Assembly: GCA_036128855.1 (NCBI GenBank) | Contig: JAYYPW010000008.1 | Coordinates: forward strand, 124,001 to 188,000 | Direction: 5' to 3' | DNA length: 64,000 nucleotides | Origin: JAYYPW01 sp036128855 | GTDB lineage: Bacteria > Pseudomonadota > Gammaproteobacteria > Comchoanobacterales > Comchoanobacteraceae | Shown here: positions 53,930-61,992 of the stretch, in pieces | Layout of the letters: each line of letters opens with the position of its first letter | Numbering within the stretch: the first letter of the stretch is position 1 | Translations under genes and position numbers: made by a program | The notes under the pieces: generated by a model | Databases searched by the model: none | What the model saw: only the letters and a program-made list of their open reading frames with translations | What the model was told of the DNA's origin: nothing

Positions 53930-54146
53930 AAAGTACTAAAAATAAAACACTATAGCAGAAAAGTACAATTAAAGTCATCTATTGGACCCAATATATCTTG
54001 TACAAGCCAACAAGCAATAGTTGTTGAAGGCTAAGGTAAAGATAGAGTAGATGTGTGAGAGGTGTGTTTTTTTACAGAGGCCGGTATAGGGGAAAGTGAT
54101 ATTTTATGTTATTCTATGCAAAGTAAATTATTATGAGGTAGAAACT

Positions 54147-54614
54147 ATGTCTAAAAGAGGCGTGAATATGGCGGTAATAATGGGGCATGTAGGAAGCGAT
54201 CCTGAGGTTCGCTATACTCCATCTGGTTCTGCTGTGACCAACTTAAGCGTAGCAACAAGTGAATCTTGGAAAGACAAGCAGTCTGGAGAAAATCAAGAGC
54301 GTACTGAGTGGCATAAAATTGTTTTCTATAACAAGCTTGCAGAGATTGCTGGACAATACGTAAAAAAGGGTAGCAAAGTTTATATTAACGGCAGCATACG
54401 TACTAGAAAATGGCAAGATCAATCGGGCGCAGATAAATACACAACAGAGATAATTGCTAATGATATGCAGATGCTCGATAGAAAAGGAGAGGTAGATACA
54501 AGCATGGGGGGAATGATGTCCCAACAAGCTACCAAGCCCGCACCACAAAAAACTGTATCGAATAATACAGTCGAGACATCGCAAGCATTTGAGGACGACG
54601 ATATTCCTTTTTAA
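54147..54614 (+). CDS. ssb: single-stranded DNA-binding protein
   Basis: OB-fold tetramer-forming SSB. The N-terminus is KRGVNMAVIMGHVGSDPEVRYTPSG, then WHKIVFYNKLAEIA, a Gln/Thr-rich linker, and the acidic tip EDDDIPF that recruits partners. ATG 54147 behind GAGG gives 155 residues; an in-frame GTG at 54096 would add an unrelated 17-residue leader. acnA follows. Confidence 0.97.
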   Translation: MSKRGVNMAVIMGHVGSDPEVRYTPSGSAVTNLSVATSESWKDKQSGENQERTEWHKIVFYNKLAEIAGQYVKKGSKVYINGSIRTRKWQDQSGADKYTTEIIANDMQMLDRKGEVDTSMGGMMSQQATKPAPQKTVSNNTVETSQAFEDDDIPF

Positions 54615-54684
54615 GTAAATACGATCACATTTACCTAGACACAACCGTTGAAAATCTTTAGAATACACCGAATCAATTTTCTAG

Positions 54685-57360
54685 GTGAACGCTATTAGTG
54701 CTGATAAATATTTAGCTAATATAGAAGTTAATAGTAATACCCACCACTACTATAACATAGTAGATGCCGCTAGTGCGTTCTCAATAAATCTGAGTAGTTT
54801 ACCCGTTTCTATAAAAATCTTGCTAGAAAATGTTTTAAGGCATAGCCAAAATACAGAAGCTCTCAGTAAACATATGCAGGCTTTTAAAACTTGGCAAGAG
54901 AAACGTGGGAGTATGGAGCATACGCTTTCTTATCGTCCTGCTAGAGTGCTAATGCAAGACTTCACTGGAGTGCCTGCTATTGTTGATTTAGCAGCAATGC
55001 GAGATGCTATCACTGATATTGGGGGAGACCCTAAGAAAATTAACCCTCTTTGTCCAGTAGACCTTGTGGTAGACCACTCAGTATCAGTCGATCGTTTTGG
55101 TTCAAATAAATCCTTGGAGCAAAACGTTGATATAGAAATGATCCGAAATAGAGAACGGTATCAGTTTTTAAAGTGGGGACAAAAAGCATTTTCGAATTAC
55201 CGCGTTGTTCCACCAGGTCATGGAATATGTCATCAGGTAAATCTAGAGCATCTTGCTAAAGTTGTATGGTCGAAGCAGGATCAAGGCAAGAACTGGATTT
55301 TTCCTGATACGCTAGTAGGTACAGATAGCCATACTACTATGATAAATGCGTTAGGAGTCTTAGGCTGGGGTGTTGGAGGTATTGAAGCAGAAGCTGTTAT
55401 GCTTGGGCAGTCTATAAGCTTGTTACTGCCAAAAGTCGTTGGGTTTTATCTCGAGGGGAGTCTAAAAGAGGGTGTTACAGCAACAGATTTAGTGTTAACA
55501 ATATGTGAGGCCTTGCGAAGAAAAGGGGTAGTGGGTAAGTTTGTTGAGTTCTATGGACCTGGGGTCAAAAGGCTTACCTTGGCAGAAAGAGCAACTATAG
55601 CAAATATGGCGCCCGAGTTTGGAGCAACATGTGCCTTTTTTGCAGTAGATGAAGAAGTGATTCGGTACTTACATTTGACGGGTAGAGACAAGGATCACAT
55701 AGCTATGGTCGAAGCTTACTGTCGTCACCAAGGTCTATGGCATGATCCACTTGCCGAAAATATACATTTTTCTTCAACTATTTCTTTAGATGTGTATGAG
55801 ATAGAACCTTGCCTAGCAGGGCCAAAGCGCCCACAAGATAGAGTGAAGGTATCCGCTTTAGGGCTAGCTACCGAAAAAGCAATTATGAAACAAGATGTAT
55901 CAGCCGATCTAGGGCTATCTGTTCCAGTAAGGGGAGAAGAATATAGCTTAAGTCACGGCGATGTAGTTATTGCAGCAATTACAAGCTGTACTAATACATC
56001 AAATCCTGGAGTTTTAATTGCAGCAGGGCTTCTTGCAAAAAAAGCACTCGATAATGGGCTCAAGGTAAAGCCATGGGTAAAAACCTCTTTTGCGCCAGGG
56101 TCAAAGGTGGTGGTAGACTACCTACAAGAATTAAATCTACTTGAGCCACTAGAGCGGCTAGGATTTTATTTAGTTGGGTATGGCTGCACGACTTGTATTG
56201 GCAACTCTGGACCGTTAGCAGAAGAAATTACAGAGGCAATCGTAGACAAAAATGTGATGGTCTCAGCGGTGCTTTCTGGTAATCGAAATTTTGAGGGGCG
56301 GATACACCCTTATGTGACTCTAAACTGGCTTGCTTCACCGCCTTTGGTCATTGCTTATGCGATTGCGGGTACAACCAAAAAAGATCTGCTAAGAGATATT
56401 CTAGGGCAAGGTAAGCATGGGGGTGTGCGATTAAAAGATATATGGCCAAGTAATGAAGAGGTCCAAGGTATGATTAGTAAAATCAACCAGGATATGTTTA
56501 TCAGGCAGTATGAGCATATTTTTACCGGTGGTGCGCCATGGGCTAGTCTACCGGCCGAAATAAGTAGAACGTATGCTTGGCAAAGAGGCTCAACTTACAT
56601 TCAAAAACCCAACTTTTTTGATGGGTTGAGTTCTCGGCCAAAGAAAAAGCAGGACGTGAAAAATGCTCGTGTATTAGCATTGCTTGGAGATACCGTTACC
56701 ACAGATCATATCTCACCTGCTGGTGCAATTAAGCCAAATAGTCCTGCAGGTAGATATCTATTATCGAAGCAGGTAACGCCAGGGGATTTTAACTCTTATG
56801 GGGCACGGAGAGGAAACCATGAAGTGATGGTTCGTGGTACATTCGCTAATATACGAATTCAAAATGCTATGGTGCCGCACATAGAGGGAGGATATACAAC
56901 CTGTGTTGACTCAAATGAAGTGCTCGCAATCTATGATGCCGCTATGCGCTACAAGGCAAAAAACACACCGCTTGTTGTGATGGCAGGAAAAGAGTACGGT
57001 ACGGGATCATCTCGAGATTGGGCGGCAAAAGGGACGTTATTACTAGGGGTTAAGATTGTAATCGCAGAAAGTTTTGAGCGTATTCATCGGTCTAATTTAG
57101 TGGGCATGGGAGTATTGCCATGTGAATTCATCTCTACATCTTGGAAGGAATTACAGATTGTGGGGAGGGAGCGTTTGCATTTTAATGGGCTTGGGGAAAT
57201 CAATAAGCCACATGAAAAAATAATTATGACAATAGAATATGAAGATGGACGCACCATGGAAGTGCCATTACTTGCAAGAATAGATACAAGTGAAGAGGTT
57301 GAGTATTATAAGCATGGCGGAATTTTACAGTTTGTATTACGCGGTCTAGCAAAGGCATAA
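54685..57360 (+). CDS. acnA: aconitate hydratase A
   Basis: Citrate-isocitrate isomerase of the TCA cycle. The 891-residue sequence aligns along its whole length with E. coli AcnA. The [4Fe-4S] ligands are Cys435, Cys501 and Cys504, exactly the E. coli numbers. Start is GTG at 54685, 70 bases after ssb; there is no in-frame ATG before conserved sequence. The N-terminal HHYYNIVDAA region matches AcnA (HYYSLPLAA), which supports this start. Confidence 0.96.
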   Translation: MNAISADKYLANIEVNSNTHHYYNIVDAASAFSINLSSLPVSIKILLENVLRHSQNTEALSKHMQAFKTWQEKRGSMEHTLSYRPARVLMQDFTGVPAIVDLAAMRDAITDIGGDPKKINPLCPVDLVVDHSVSVDRFGSNKSLEQNVDIEMIRNRERYQFLKWGQKAFSNYRVVPPGHGICHQVNLEHLAKVVWSKQDQGKNWIFPDTLVGTDSHTTMINALGVLGWGVGGIEAEAVMLGQSISLLLPKVVGFYLEGSLKEGVTATDLVLTICEALRRKGVVGKFVEFYGPGVKRLTLAERATIANMAPEFGATCAFFAVDEEVIRYLHLTGRDKDHIAMVEAYCRHQGLWHDPLAENIHFSSTISLDVYEIEPCLAGPKRPQDRVKVSALGLATEKAIMKQDVSADLGLSVPVRGEEYSLSHGDVVIAAITSCTNTSNPGVLIAAGLLAKKALDNGLKVKPWVKTSFAPGSKVVVDYLQELNLLEPLERLGFYLVGYGCTTCIGNSGPLAEEITEAIVDKNVMVSAVLSGNRNFEGRIHPYVTLNWLASPPLVIAYAIAGTTKKDLLRDILGQGKHGGVRLKDIWPSNEEVQGMISKINQDMFIRQYEHIFTGGAPWASLPAEISRTYAWQRGSTYIQKPNFFDGLSSRPKKKQDVKNARVLALLGDTVTTDHISPAGAIKPNSPAGRYLLSKQVTPGDFNSYGARRGNHEVMVRGTFANIRIQNAMVPHIEGGYTTCVDSNEVLAIYDAAMRYKAKNTPLVVMAGKEYGTGSSRDWAAKGTLLLGVKIVIAESFERIHRSNLVGMGVLPCEFISTSWKELQIVGRERLHFNGLGEINKPHEKIIMTIEYEDGRTMEVPLLARIDTSEEVEYYKHGGILQFVLRGLAKA

Positions 57361-57368
57361 TGATATAG

Positions 57369-57399
57369 AGCAAACAAGAATAATATCGTCTTGCTTGCT
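57369..57399 (+). terminator. hairpin downstream of acnA
   Basis: AGCAAACAAGA and TCTTGCTTGCT pair over 11 positions with one mismatch around a 9-base loop, starting 8 bases after the acnA stop. It lacks a T-run, so it may be a 3'-end stabiliser rather than an intrinsic terminator. Confidence 0.35.
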
Positions 57400-57484
57400 G
57401 TAAAGTCTGGGCTAAGTTTGAAAAAAGTTATAATGCAACTTATTATTGTGAAAATAGTGTAATTGCGGCCAAGAGGAGAGGTTT

Positions 57485-58777
57485 TTGTTAATTTGGTTGT
57501 ACAGAGTTTTAGTAGCTGGATACCTAGTGGTAGTCACCCCCTACTGGGTAGTGCAAGGCCTGAGAAATTGGTCGAAAAAAATGCCAGTATTTACACGGCT
57601 AGGTATTTTTTTGCTAGGCAAAAAAAAAGATTGTCCAGTACTTTGGCTACATGCGGCAAGTGTTGGTGAGGCCCAGTCAGTCAGTAGTTTATTGTCTAGG
57701 TTGTTAAAAAATAATATCCATGTAGTATTTACAGTACAAAATATACATACCTATAATTTACTATCTAAGCAGTACGCAAAAGTAAGTAATGTGGATTTAG
57801 GGTTTTTCCCTATAGATTTCTGGATATTTTCAAGAATCGCCTGGCAAACCATACGGCCCGATCTTGTAATTTTGGTTGATAGCGAACTTTGGCCTGAGCA
57901 TTTATATCAAGCGAAAAAAAGAAAAGCCCCGGTATGGCTTATCAATCAACGGCATTCAGAGCGGACCTATCAGCGTTTTGAGCGTTATCCCCAGATTTTC
58001 TTGGGTTTATATGCAGGATTAAGCAAAGTTTGGTGTGGATCGAAAAAGGATTACAATCAGGTTATGAAGCTAGGTATTGACGAAAGTAAGTGTTATTATC
58101 ACGGCAATTTAAAATGTATGCAGAAGTCAAAGGCGGTTCTTACACATGTACAGAAGGATGCATTGAGAGCAGAAATTGGATTTTCGATAGGAAGTGCATC
58201 CATTGTGTTACTTGCAGCATCAAGCTGGCCTGGTGAGGAAGAGATATTACTTGAGGTTATTAGTCGGTTACTCAATAAAGGCATAGATGCAAAGCTCATT
58301 ATTGTGCCGCGCCATCCAAAACGATTACAAGAATTTTTACCTCAAATAAAAAAAACAGGGTTGTCTTATGAAATACGAAGTCAAGCTAAAGGAAAGGTTG
58401 AGTCAAACTGTATTTACATTGCAGATACATATGGTGAGTTAGAGTCTTTCTATCAGGTTAGTGATGTGGCATTTATAGGCAAAAGCTCAATGAGGCAGCA
58501 TGGGGGGCAGAACCCAGTTGAGGCATGTGCATATGGCTGTGCAATTGTGTTCGGGCCAAACATGCAAAATTTTCAAGATATTGCAAATGAGCTAGTACAA
58601 AGTGAGGCGGCAATTCAGGTAAGTTCGAATGACGAGGCAATTTTGGTATTAGAGAAGGTAGCACAACAGGGCTATAGGCGTAAAAATTTAGTAAAAAACG
58701 CGAAAAAGTGGATTGAAAATATGCCGGATACTGCATTAGAGATTTATAAACACATAAAAGCTGAGATTCTATTATAG
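57485..58777 (+). CDS. waaA: 3-deoxy-D-manno-octulosonic acid transferase
   Basis: Inner-membrane glycosyltransferase that adds Kdo to lipid IVA, here presumably the partner of the lpx genes in this window. It has an N-terminal membrane anchor (about 3-24), SVGEAQS with the conserved Glu62, the second GT-B domain with VPRHPKR, and HGGQNPVEACAYG. Start is TTG at 57485 behind GAGGAGAGG; no ATG precedes the conserved region. Length 430 aa is normal. Confidence 0.93.
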   Translation: MLIWLYRVLVAGYLVVVTPYWVVQGLRNWSKKMPVFTRLGIFLLGKKKDCPVLWLHAASVGEAQSVSSLLSRLLKNNIHVVFTVQNIHTYNLLSKQYAKVSNVDLGFFPIDFWIFSRIAWQTIRPDLVILVDSELWPEHLYQAKKRKAPVWLINQRHSERTYQRFERYPQIFLGLYAGLSKVWCGSKKDYNQVMKLGIDESKCYYHGNLKCMQKSKAVLTHVQKDALRAEIGFSIGSASIVLLAASSWPGEEEILLEVISRLLNKGIDAKLIIVPRHPKRLQEFLPQIKKTGLSYEIRSQAKGKVESNCIYIADTYGELESFYQVSDVAFIGKSSMRQHGGQNPVEACAYGCAIVFGPNMQNFQDIANELVQSEAAIQVSSNDEAILVLEKVAQQGYRRKNLVKNAKKWIENMPDTALEIYKHIKAEILL

Positions 58778-58941
58778 GTTTAGATAGGGCTTGGAGGGTT
58801 AGAGAATCGGCAAGCGAAATAGGAGAAAAGCTTGTCATAAAAAGAATATGTGATATGCTGAAATACGATCAGACATAGCTTAGAACCGTATTTAAAGTAA
58901 TTTACGATGAAGTAAATAAAATACAATGGAGGAATTAAATC

Positions 58942-59604
58942 GTGTTATCATCACTACAAAACTTACTTGAGGCTATGCCATGGACAGTGCAAATATTGGG
59001 AGCGATTCTAATTGCCATGTCTGTAATGTCATGGACCATGATAATTCAAAAATACCGAAGCTTTTATGCGATGATGCGACAGTACAAGGAGTTTGAAAAA
59101 GTATTTTGGTCAGGAGGGGATCTTGAAGCTTTATACGACACAATGTCCTCAAGGAGGAAAGAGAATCCAATAAGCGCGATATTCTGTACTGGTTATGACA
59201 CATTAACAGAGAATCAAGGCGAGCAAGCAGAAGCGGAGCGGCAAATAGGTCAGGCAAAGGATGCAATGCAAATACAGATGAAAAAATGGGAATTGACCAT
59301 TCACAATGATCTTACTTGGTTAGCTACAATTGCAAGTATAAGTCCATATCTTGGACTTTTAGGGACGGTTTTTGGAGTAATGCACACTTTTCAGGGACTG
59401 CTTAATACAGAGACGCAGGCATCACTTCAGGCGGTAGCTCCTGGGATATCGGAAGCGTTAGGAATGACGGCTTTAGGATTAGTGGTTGCAATCCCAGCAA
59501 CGGTGGCTTTTAATCGCTTTACTGTTTGGATGGATGATCTTATAAATTACTTTCAGCTCTTCCAGGATGAGTTCACTTTATTGCTTGCTAAGCAGTATAA
59601 GTAA
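58942..59604 (+). CDS. tolQ: TolQ (MotA/TolQ/ExbB proton channel family)
   Basis: Proton-driven motor subunit of the Tol-Pal system. It has three hydrophobic segments (about 17-35, 128-150 and 163-185) and the channel signatures WSGGDLEALYD, SISPYLGLLGTVFGVMHTF and APGISEALGMTALGL, which are closer to TolQ than ExbB. GTG start behind GGAGG. tolR follows after 5 bases. Confidence 0.85.
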   Translation: MLSSLQNLLEAMPWTVQILGAILIAMSVMSWTMIIQKYRSFYAMMRQYKEFEKVFWSGGDLEALYDTMSSRRKENPISAIFCTGYDTLTENQGEQAEAERQIGQAKDAMQIQMKKWELTIHNDLTWLATIASISPYLGLLGTVFGVMHTFQGLLNTETQASLQAVAPGISEALGMTALGLVVAIPATVAFNRFTVWMDDLINYFQLFQDEFTLLLAKQYK

Positions 59605-59609
59605 GGTAT

Positions 59610-60035
59610 GTGATGAGGCGTTACGGCAGAAAAAACATATTTTCAACAGTTAATATGATTCCATATATCGACGTTATGTTGGTTTTATTAATTATTTTCA
59701 TGGTAGCTACACCTCTAATAAATATGGGTTTACTGGTAGATTTACCCAAGGCGTCCTCAGATAAGATTCATCTTGATGAGAAGCCGGTTATACTTACTAT
59801 TTCTATCGATAAAAGGCAGTTTTTGCAAAAAGGCGATGGTGGAAAGAGTAGTGCGCTTATTCATGAAAATGATGTTAAAGCATGGTTAGAAAAAGAAAAG
59901 ATAACTAAAGACACTATAGTATATGTGCAAGCAGATAGAAATTTAGTTTGGCAAGAAGTACTATTTGCGATGGTTAGACTTAACAAGCTAGGATGGTCCA
60001 AGCTAACTTTGGTAACTCAGCAAGAAGAGAGTTAA
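59610..60035 (+). CDS. tolR: TolR (ExbD/TolR family)
   Basis: One transmembrane helix (about 20-37), NMIPYIDVMLVLLIIFMVATP at the N-terminus, containing the essential membrane Asp, and a periplasmic dimerisation domain ending GWSKLTLV. Paired with tolQ in the conserved order. The start is GTG at 59610 or ATG at 59613. No tolA, tolB or pal follows; the next gene is rph on the other strand. Confidence 0.85.
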   Translation: MMRRYGRKNIFSTVNMIPYIDVMLVLLIIFMVATPLINMGLLVDLPKASSDKIHLDEKPVILTISIDKRQFLQKGDGGKSSALIHENDVKAWLEKEKITKDTIVYVQADRNLVWQEVLFAMVRLNKLGWSKLTLVTQQEES

Positions 60036-60076
60036 TCCATCACTGCATTCGTGTGGTAGAAATACTTGCTTGCGTG

Positions 60077-60814
60077 CTATTTGGATTCTGGGTGGGGTAG
60101 GTCTAAGCAGGTTCGCATAGCTTGCAAGATTTGAGTCTGTGATGATTTAGCAAGTTGTACAATTTTGTCTAGGGTTTGAGTTTGAAATGGTTCACCCTCG
60201 GCAGTACCTTGGATTTCAACCAAATCACCGTGTTCAGTAAGCACGATATTACAGTCAACATCTGCGCATGAGTCTTCATCGTAATCTAAATCAAGATAGA
60301 CTTCATCTTTGATGACGCCAATAGAACAGGCTGTGATTAGGTACTTAATAGGGTCGGTTTTTATTTTTTTTGCGTATTGCAAATGTTTTAGTGCGTGCGT
60401 GAGGGATACCATGGCGCCGTTGATGGCGGTAGTGCGTGTTCCACCATCTGCTTGTATAACGTCGCAGTCTATCGTAATCGTGTATTCACCCAGTTGGTGT
60501 AGGTCAACAGCGCAGCGAAGAGAGCGGCCAATAAGTCGTTGTATTTCAATAGTTCTACCTGTTTGCTTACCGCGAGATGCCTCTCTATCCGTGCGTGTGT
60601 GAGTGGCGCGAGGGAGCATGCTATATTCTGCAGTCAACCATCCTTTATTTTGATCTCTTAGAAATTTAGGAACCCCTTCCGAGATAGAGGTATTGCAAAG
60701 GACTTTTGTGTCTCCACAGCAGGCTAGTACGGATCCATCTGCATGCTTGGTAAAGTGGTTCGAAAAAAGTATGGGGCGCATTGCGTGTAAAGATCGATCA
60801 CGTCGGTTGGTCAT
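60077..60814 (-). CDS. rph: ribonuclease PH
   Basis: Phosphorolytic 3'-5' exoribonuclease that trims tRNA 3' ends. This is relevant because the tRNA at 53525 does not encode CCA and needs accurate end processing. It has RDRSLHAMRPI at the start, GWLTAEYSMLPRATHTR, the Arg-rich GRTIEIQRLIGRSLR and the phosphate-site DADGG-like DVIQADGGTRTTAI. Full length (245 aa) and in frame. Divergent from gmk with 140 bases between. Confidence 0.95.
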   Translation of the reverse strand: MTNRRDRSLHAMRPILFSNHFTKHADGSVLACCGDTKVLCNTSISEGVPKFLRDQNKGWLTAEYSMLPRATHTRTDREASRGKQTGRTIEIQRLIGRSLRCAVDLHQLGEYTITIDCDVIQADGGTRTTAINGAMVSLTHALKHLQYAKKIKTDPIKYLITACSIGVIKDEVYLDLDYDEDSCADVDCNIVLTEHGDLVEIQGTAEGEPFQTQTLDKIVQLAKSSQTQILQAMRTCLDLPHPESK

Positions 60815-60954
60815 AATATTTCAGAAATTTGATAGAAGAGGCTTAGTATAACTTTTTTCTATAGGATCTGCCAGCATCTGTCTCCGTAAATGTAAGTGTA
60901 TACTACGTGTGTATCTTTTGTTACAATGAATGCGCTTTAAATTGGTTTTAAAAC

Positions 60955-61581
60955 ATGCAGCAAAGAGTCTTATTTGTTTTAGCGGCACCATCTGGTACTG
61001 GAAAAACGACGATCGCTGAACATATTCTGCGGCAAGATCATGAATTAATGCGGTCGGTATCTTATACTACGCGCGCACGGAGAGTATCTGAAGTAGCACA
61101 AGACAGCTACCATTTTATCGATGAGGCAGGGTTTCTAGAGATGGTAGAGAATAACGCTTTCGTGGAGTTTGCAAAAATATACGGACATTTTTATGGTACA
61201 CCAAGGCAGGGTATTGATAATGCGTTTGCTGCAGGAAAAGATGTTTTACTTGTTGTAGACTGGCAGGGAGCTCACCAAATCCAAAAGACATTCACAGATT
61301 GTGTAACCATATTTTTATTACCACCAAGCTACAGTGAGCTAATGGCGCGCTTGCAAAATAGAGGTGAAGACACTCCCGAGGTAATCAAGCAAAGGTTAAG
61401 TAGTGCATTGCAAGAGTTTGAGCACTATCCTGAATTTGATTATTTAATTATAAATGATCGCCTTGAGCAATCTATAGCAGAGGTTTCCGCTATTATTGTA
61501 GCTGAGAGGCTAAAGACAGCTAGGCAGACGGCGCGTTGTAAAGATTTAGTGCATGATCTGCAGAAACAGATGAAAGTATAA
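60955..61581 (+). CDS. gmk: guanylate kinase
   Basis: Phosphorylates GMP to GDP. P-loop APSGTGKT (11-18; GPSG is more usual), SYTTRARR, and the GMP-binding region Y-F near residue 52. Length 208 aa. It leads gmk-rpoZ-spoT, a conserved gammaproteobacterial cluster. A TACAAT -10-like hexamer lies at 60922-60927. Confidence 0.96.
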   Translation: MQQRVLFVLAAPSGTGKTTIAEHILRQDHELMRSVSYTTRARRVSEVAQDSYHFIDEAGFLEMVENNAFVEFAKIYGHFYGTPRQGIDNAFAAGKDVLLVVDWQGAHQIQKTFTDCVTIFLLPPSYSELMARLQNRGEDTPEVIKQRLSSALQEFEHYPEFDYLIINDRLEQSIAEVSAIIVAERLKTARQTARCKDLVHDLQKQMKV

Positions 61582-61647
61582 AAAGTACTAGATATTTGAA
61601 TTATTTGTGTGTATAATAAGCATCTTATTTCAGGATGTGAGTCTATT

Positions 61648-61920
61648 ATGGCCAGAGTTACAATTGAGGATGTTTTAGAGGTTATTCCCAATCGGTTTGA
61701 GATTATTGATATAGCTGCGAAAAGAGCCCATGAGCTTATGCAGGGGGCAAAAACATCTCTCAGCGATTCAGAAGCTAAGCACAAGGCCACAGTTCAAGCT
61801 TTAAGAGAGATCGCATCTGGGCAAATTAACTTGTCTTCTGAGCAAGAATCGACTGAAGAACAGCTGCTTGAAGAGTTGAGTAAGCTAGATCAGTTGGATG
61901 AAGATGAATCTAATTTTTAA
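61648..61920 (+). CDS. rpoZ: RNA polymerase omega subunit
   Basis: Assembly and ppGpp-responsive subunit of RNA polymerase. The N-terminus MARVTIEDVLEVIPNRFE and the middle KATVQALREIASGQI match E. coli, 90 residues. A GTG 39 bases upstream in frame is not needed. A TATAAT-like -10 (61612-61617) in the gap after gmk may give it its own promoter. Confidence 0.96.
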   Translation: MARVTIEDVLEVIPNRFEIIDIAAKRAHELMQGAKTSLSDSEAKHKATVQALREIASGQINLSSEQESTEEQLLEELSKLDQLDEDESNF

Positions 61921-61992
61921 ACATCCATAATTCTTTCAGATTGAAGTTGGCGAATTGCGCAAAGCTATGATAATCTCAAAAAAGAGGTTTCT

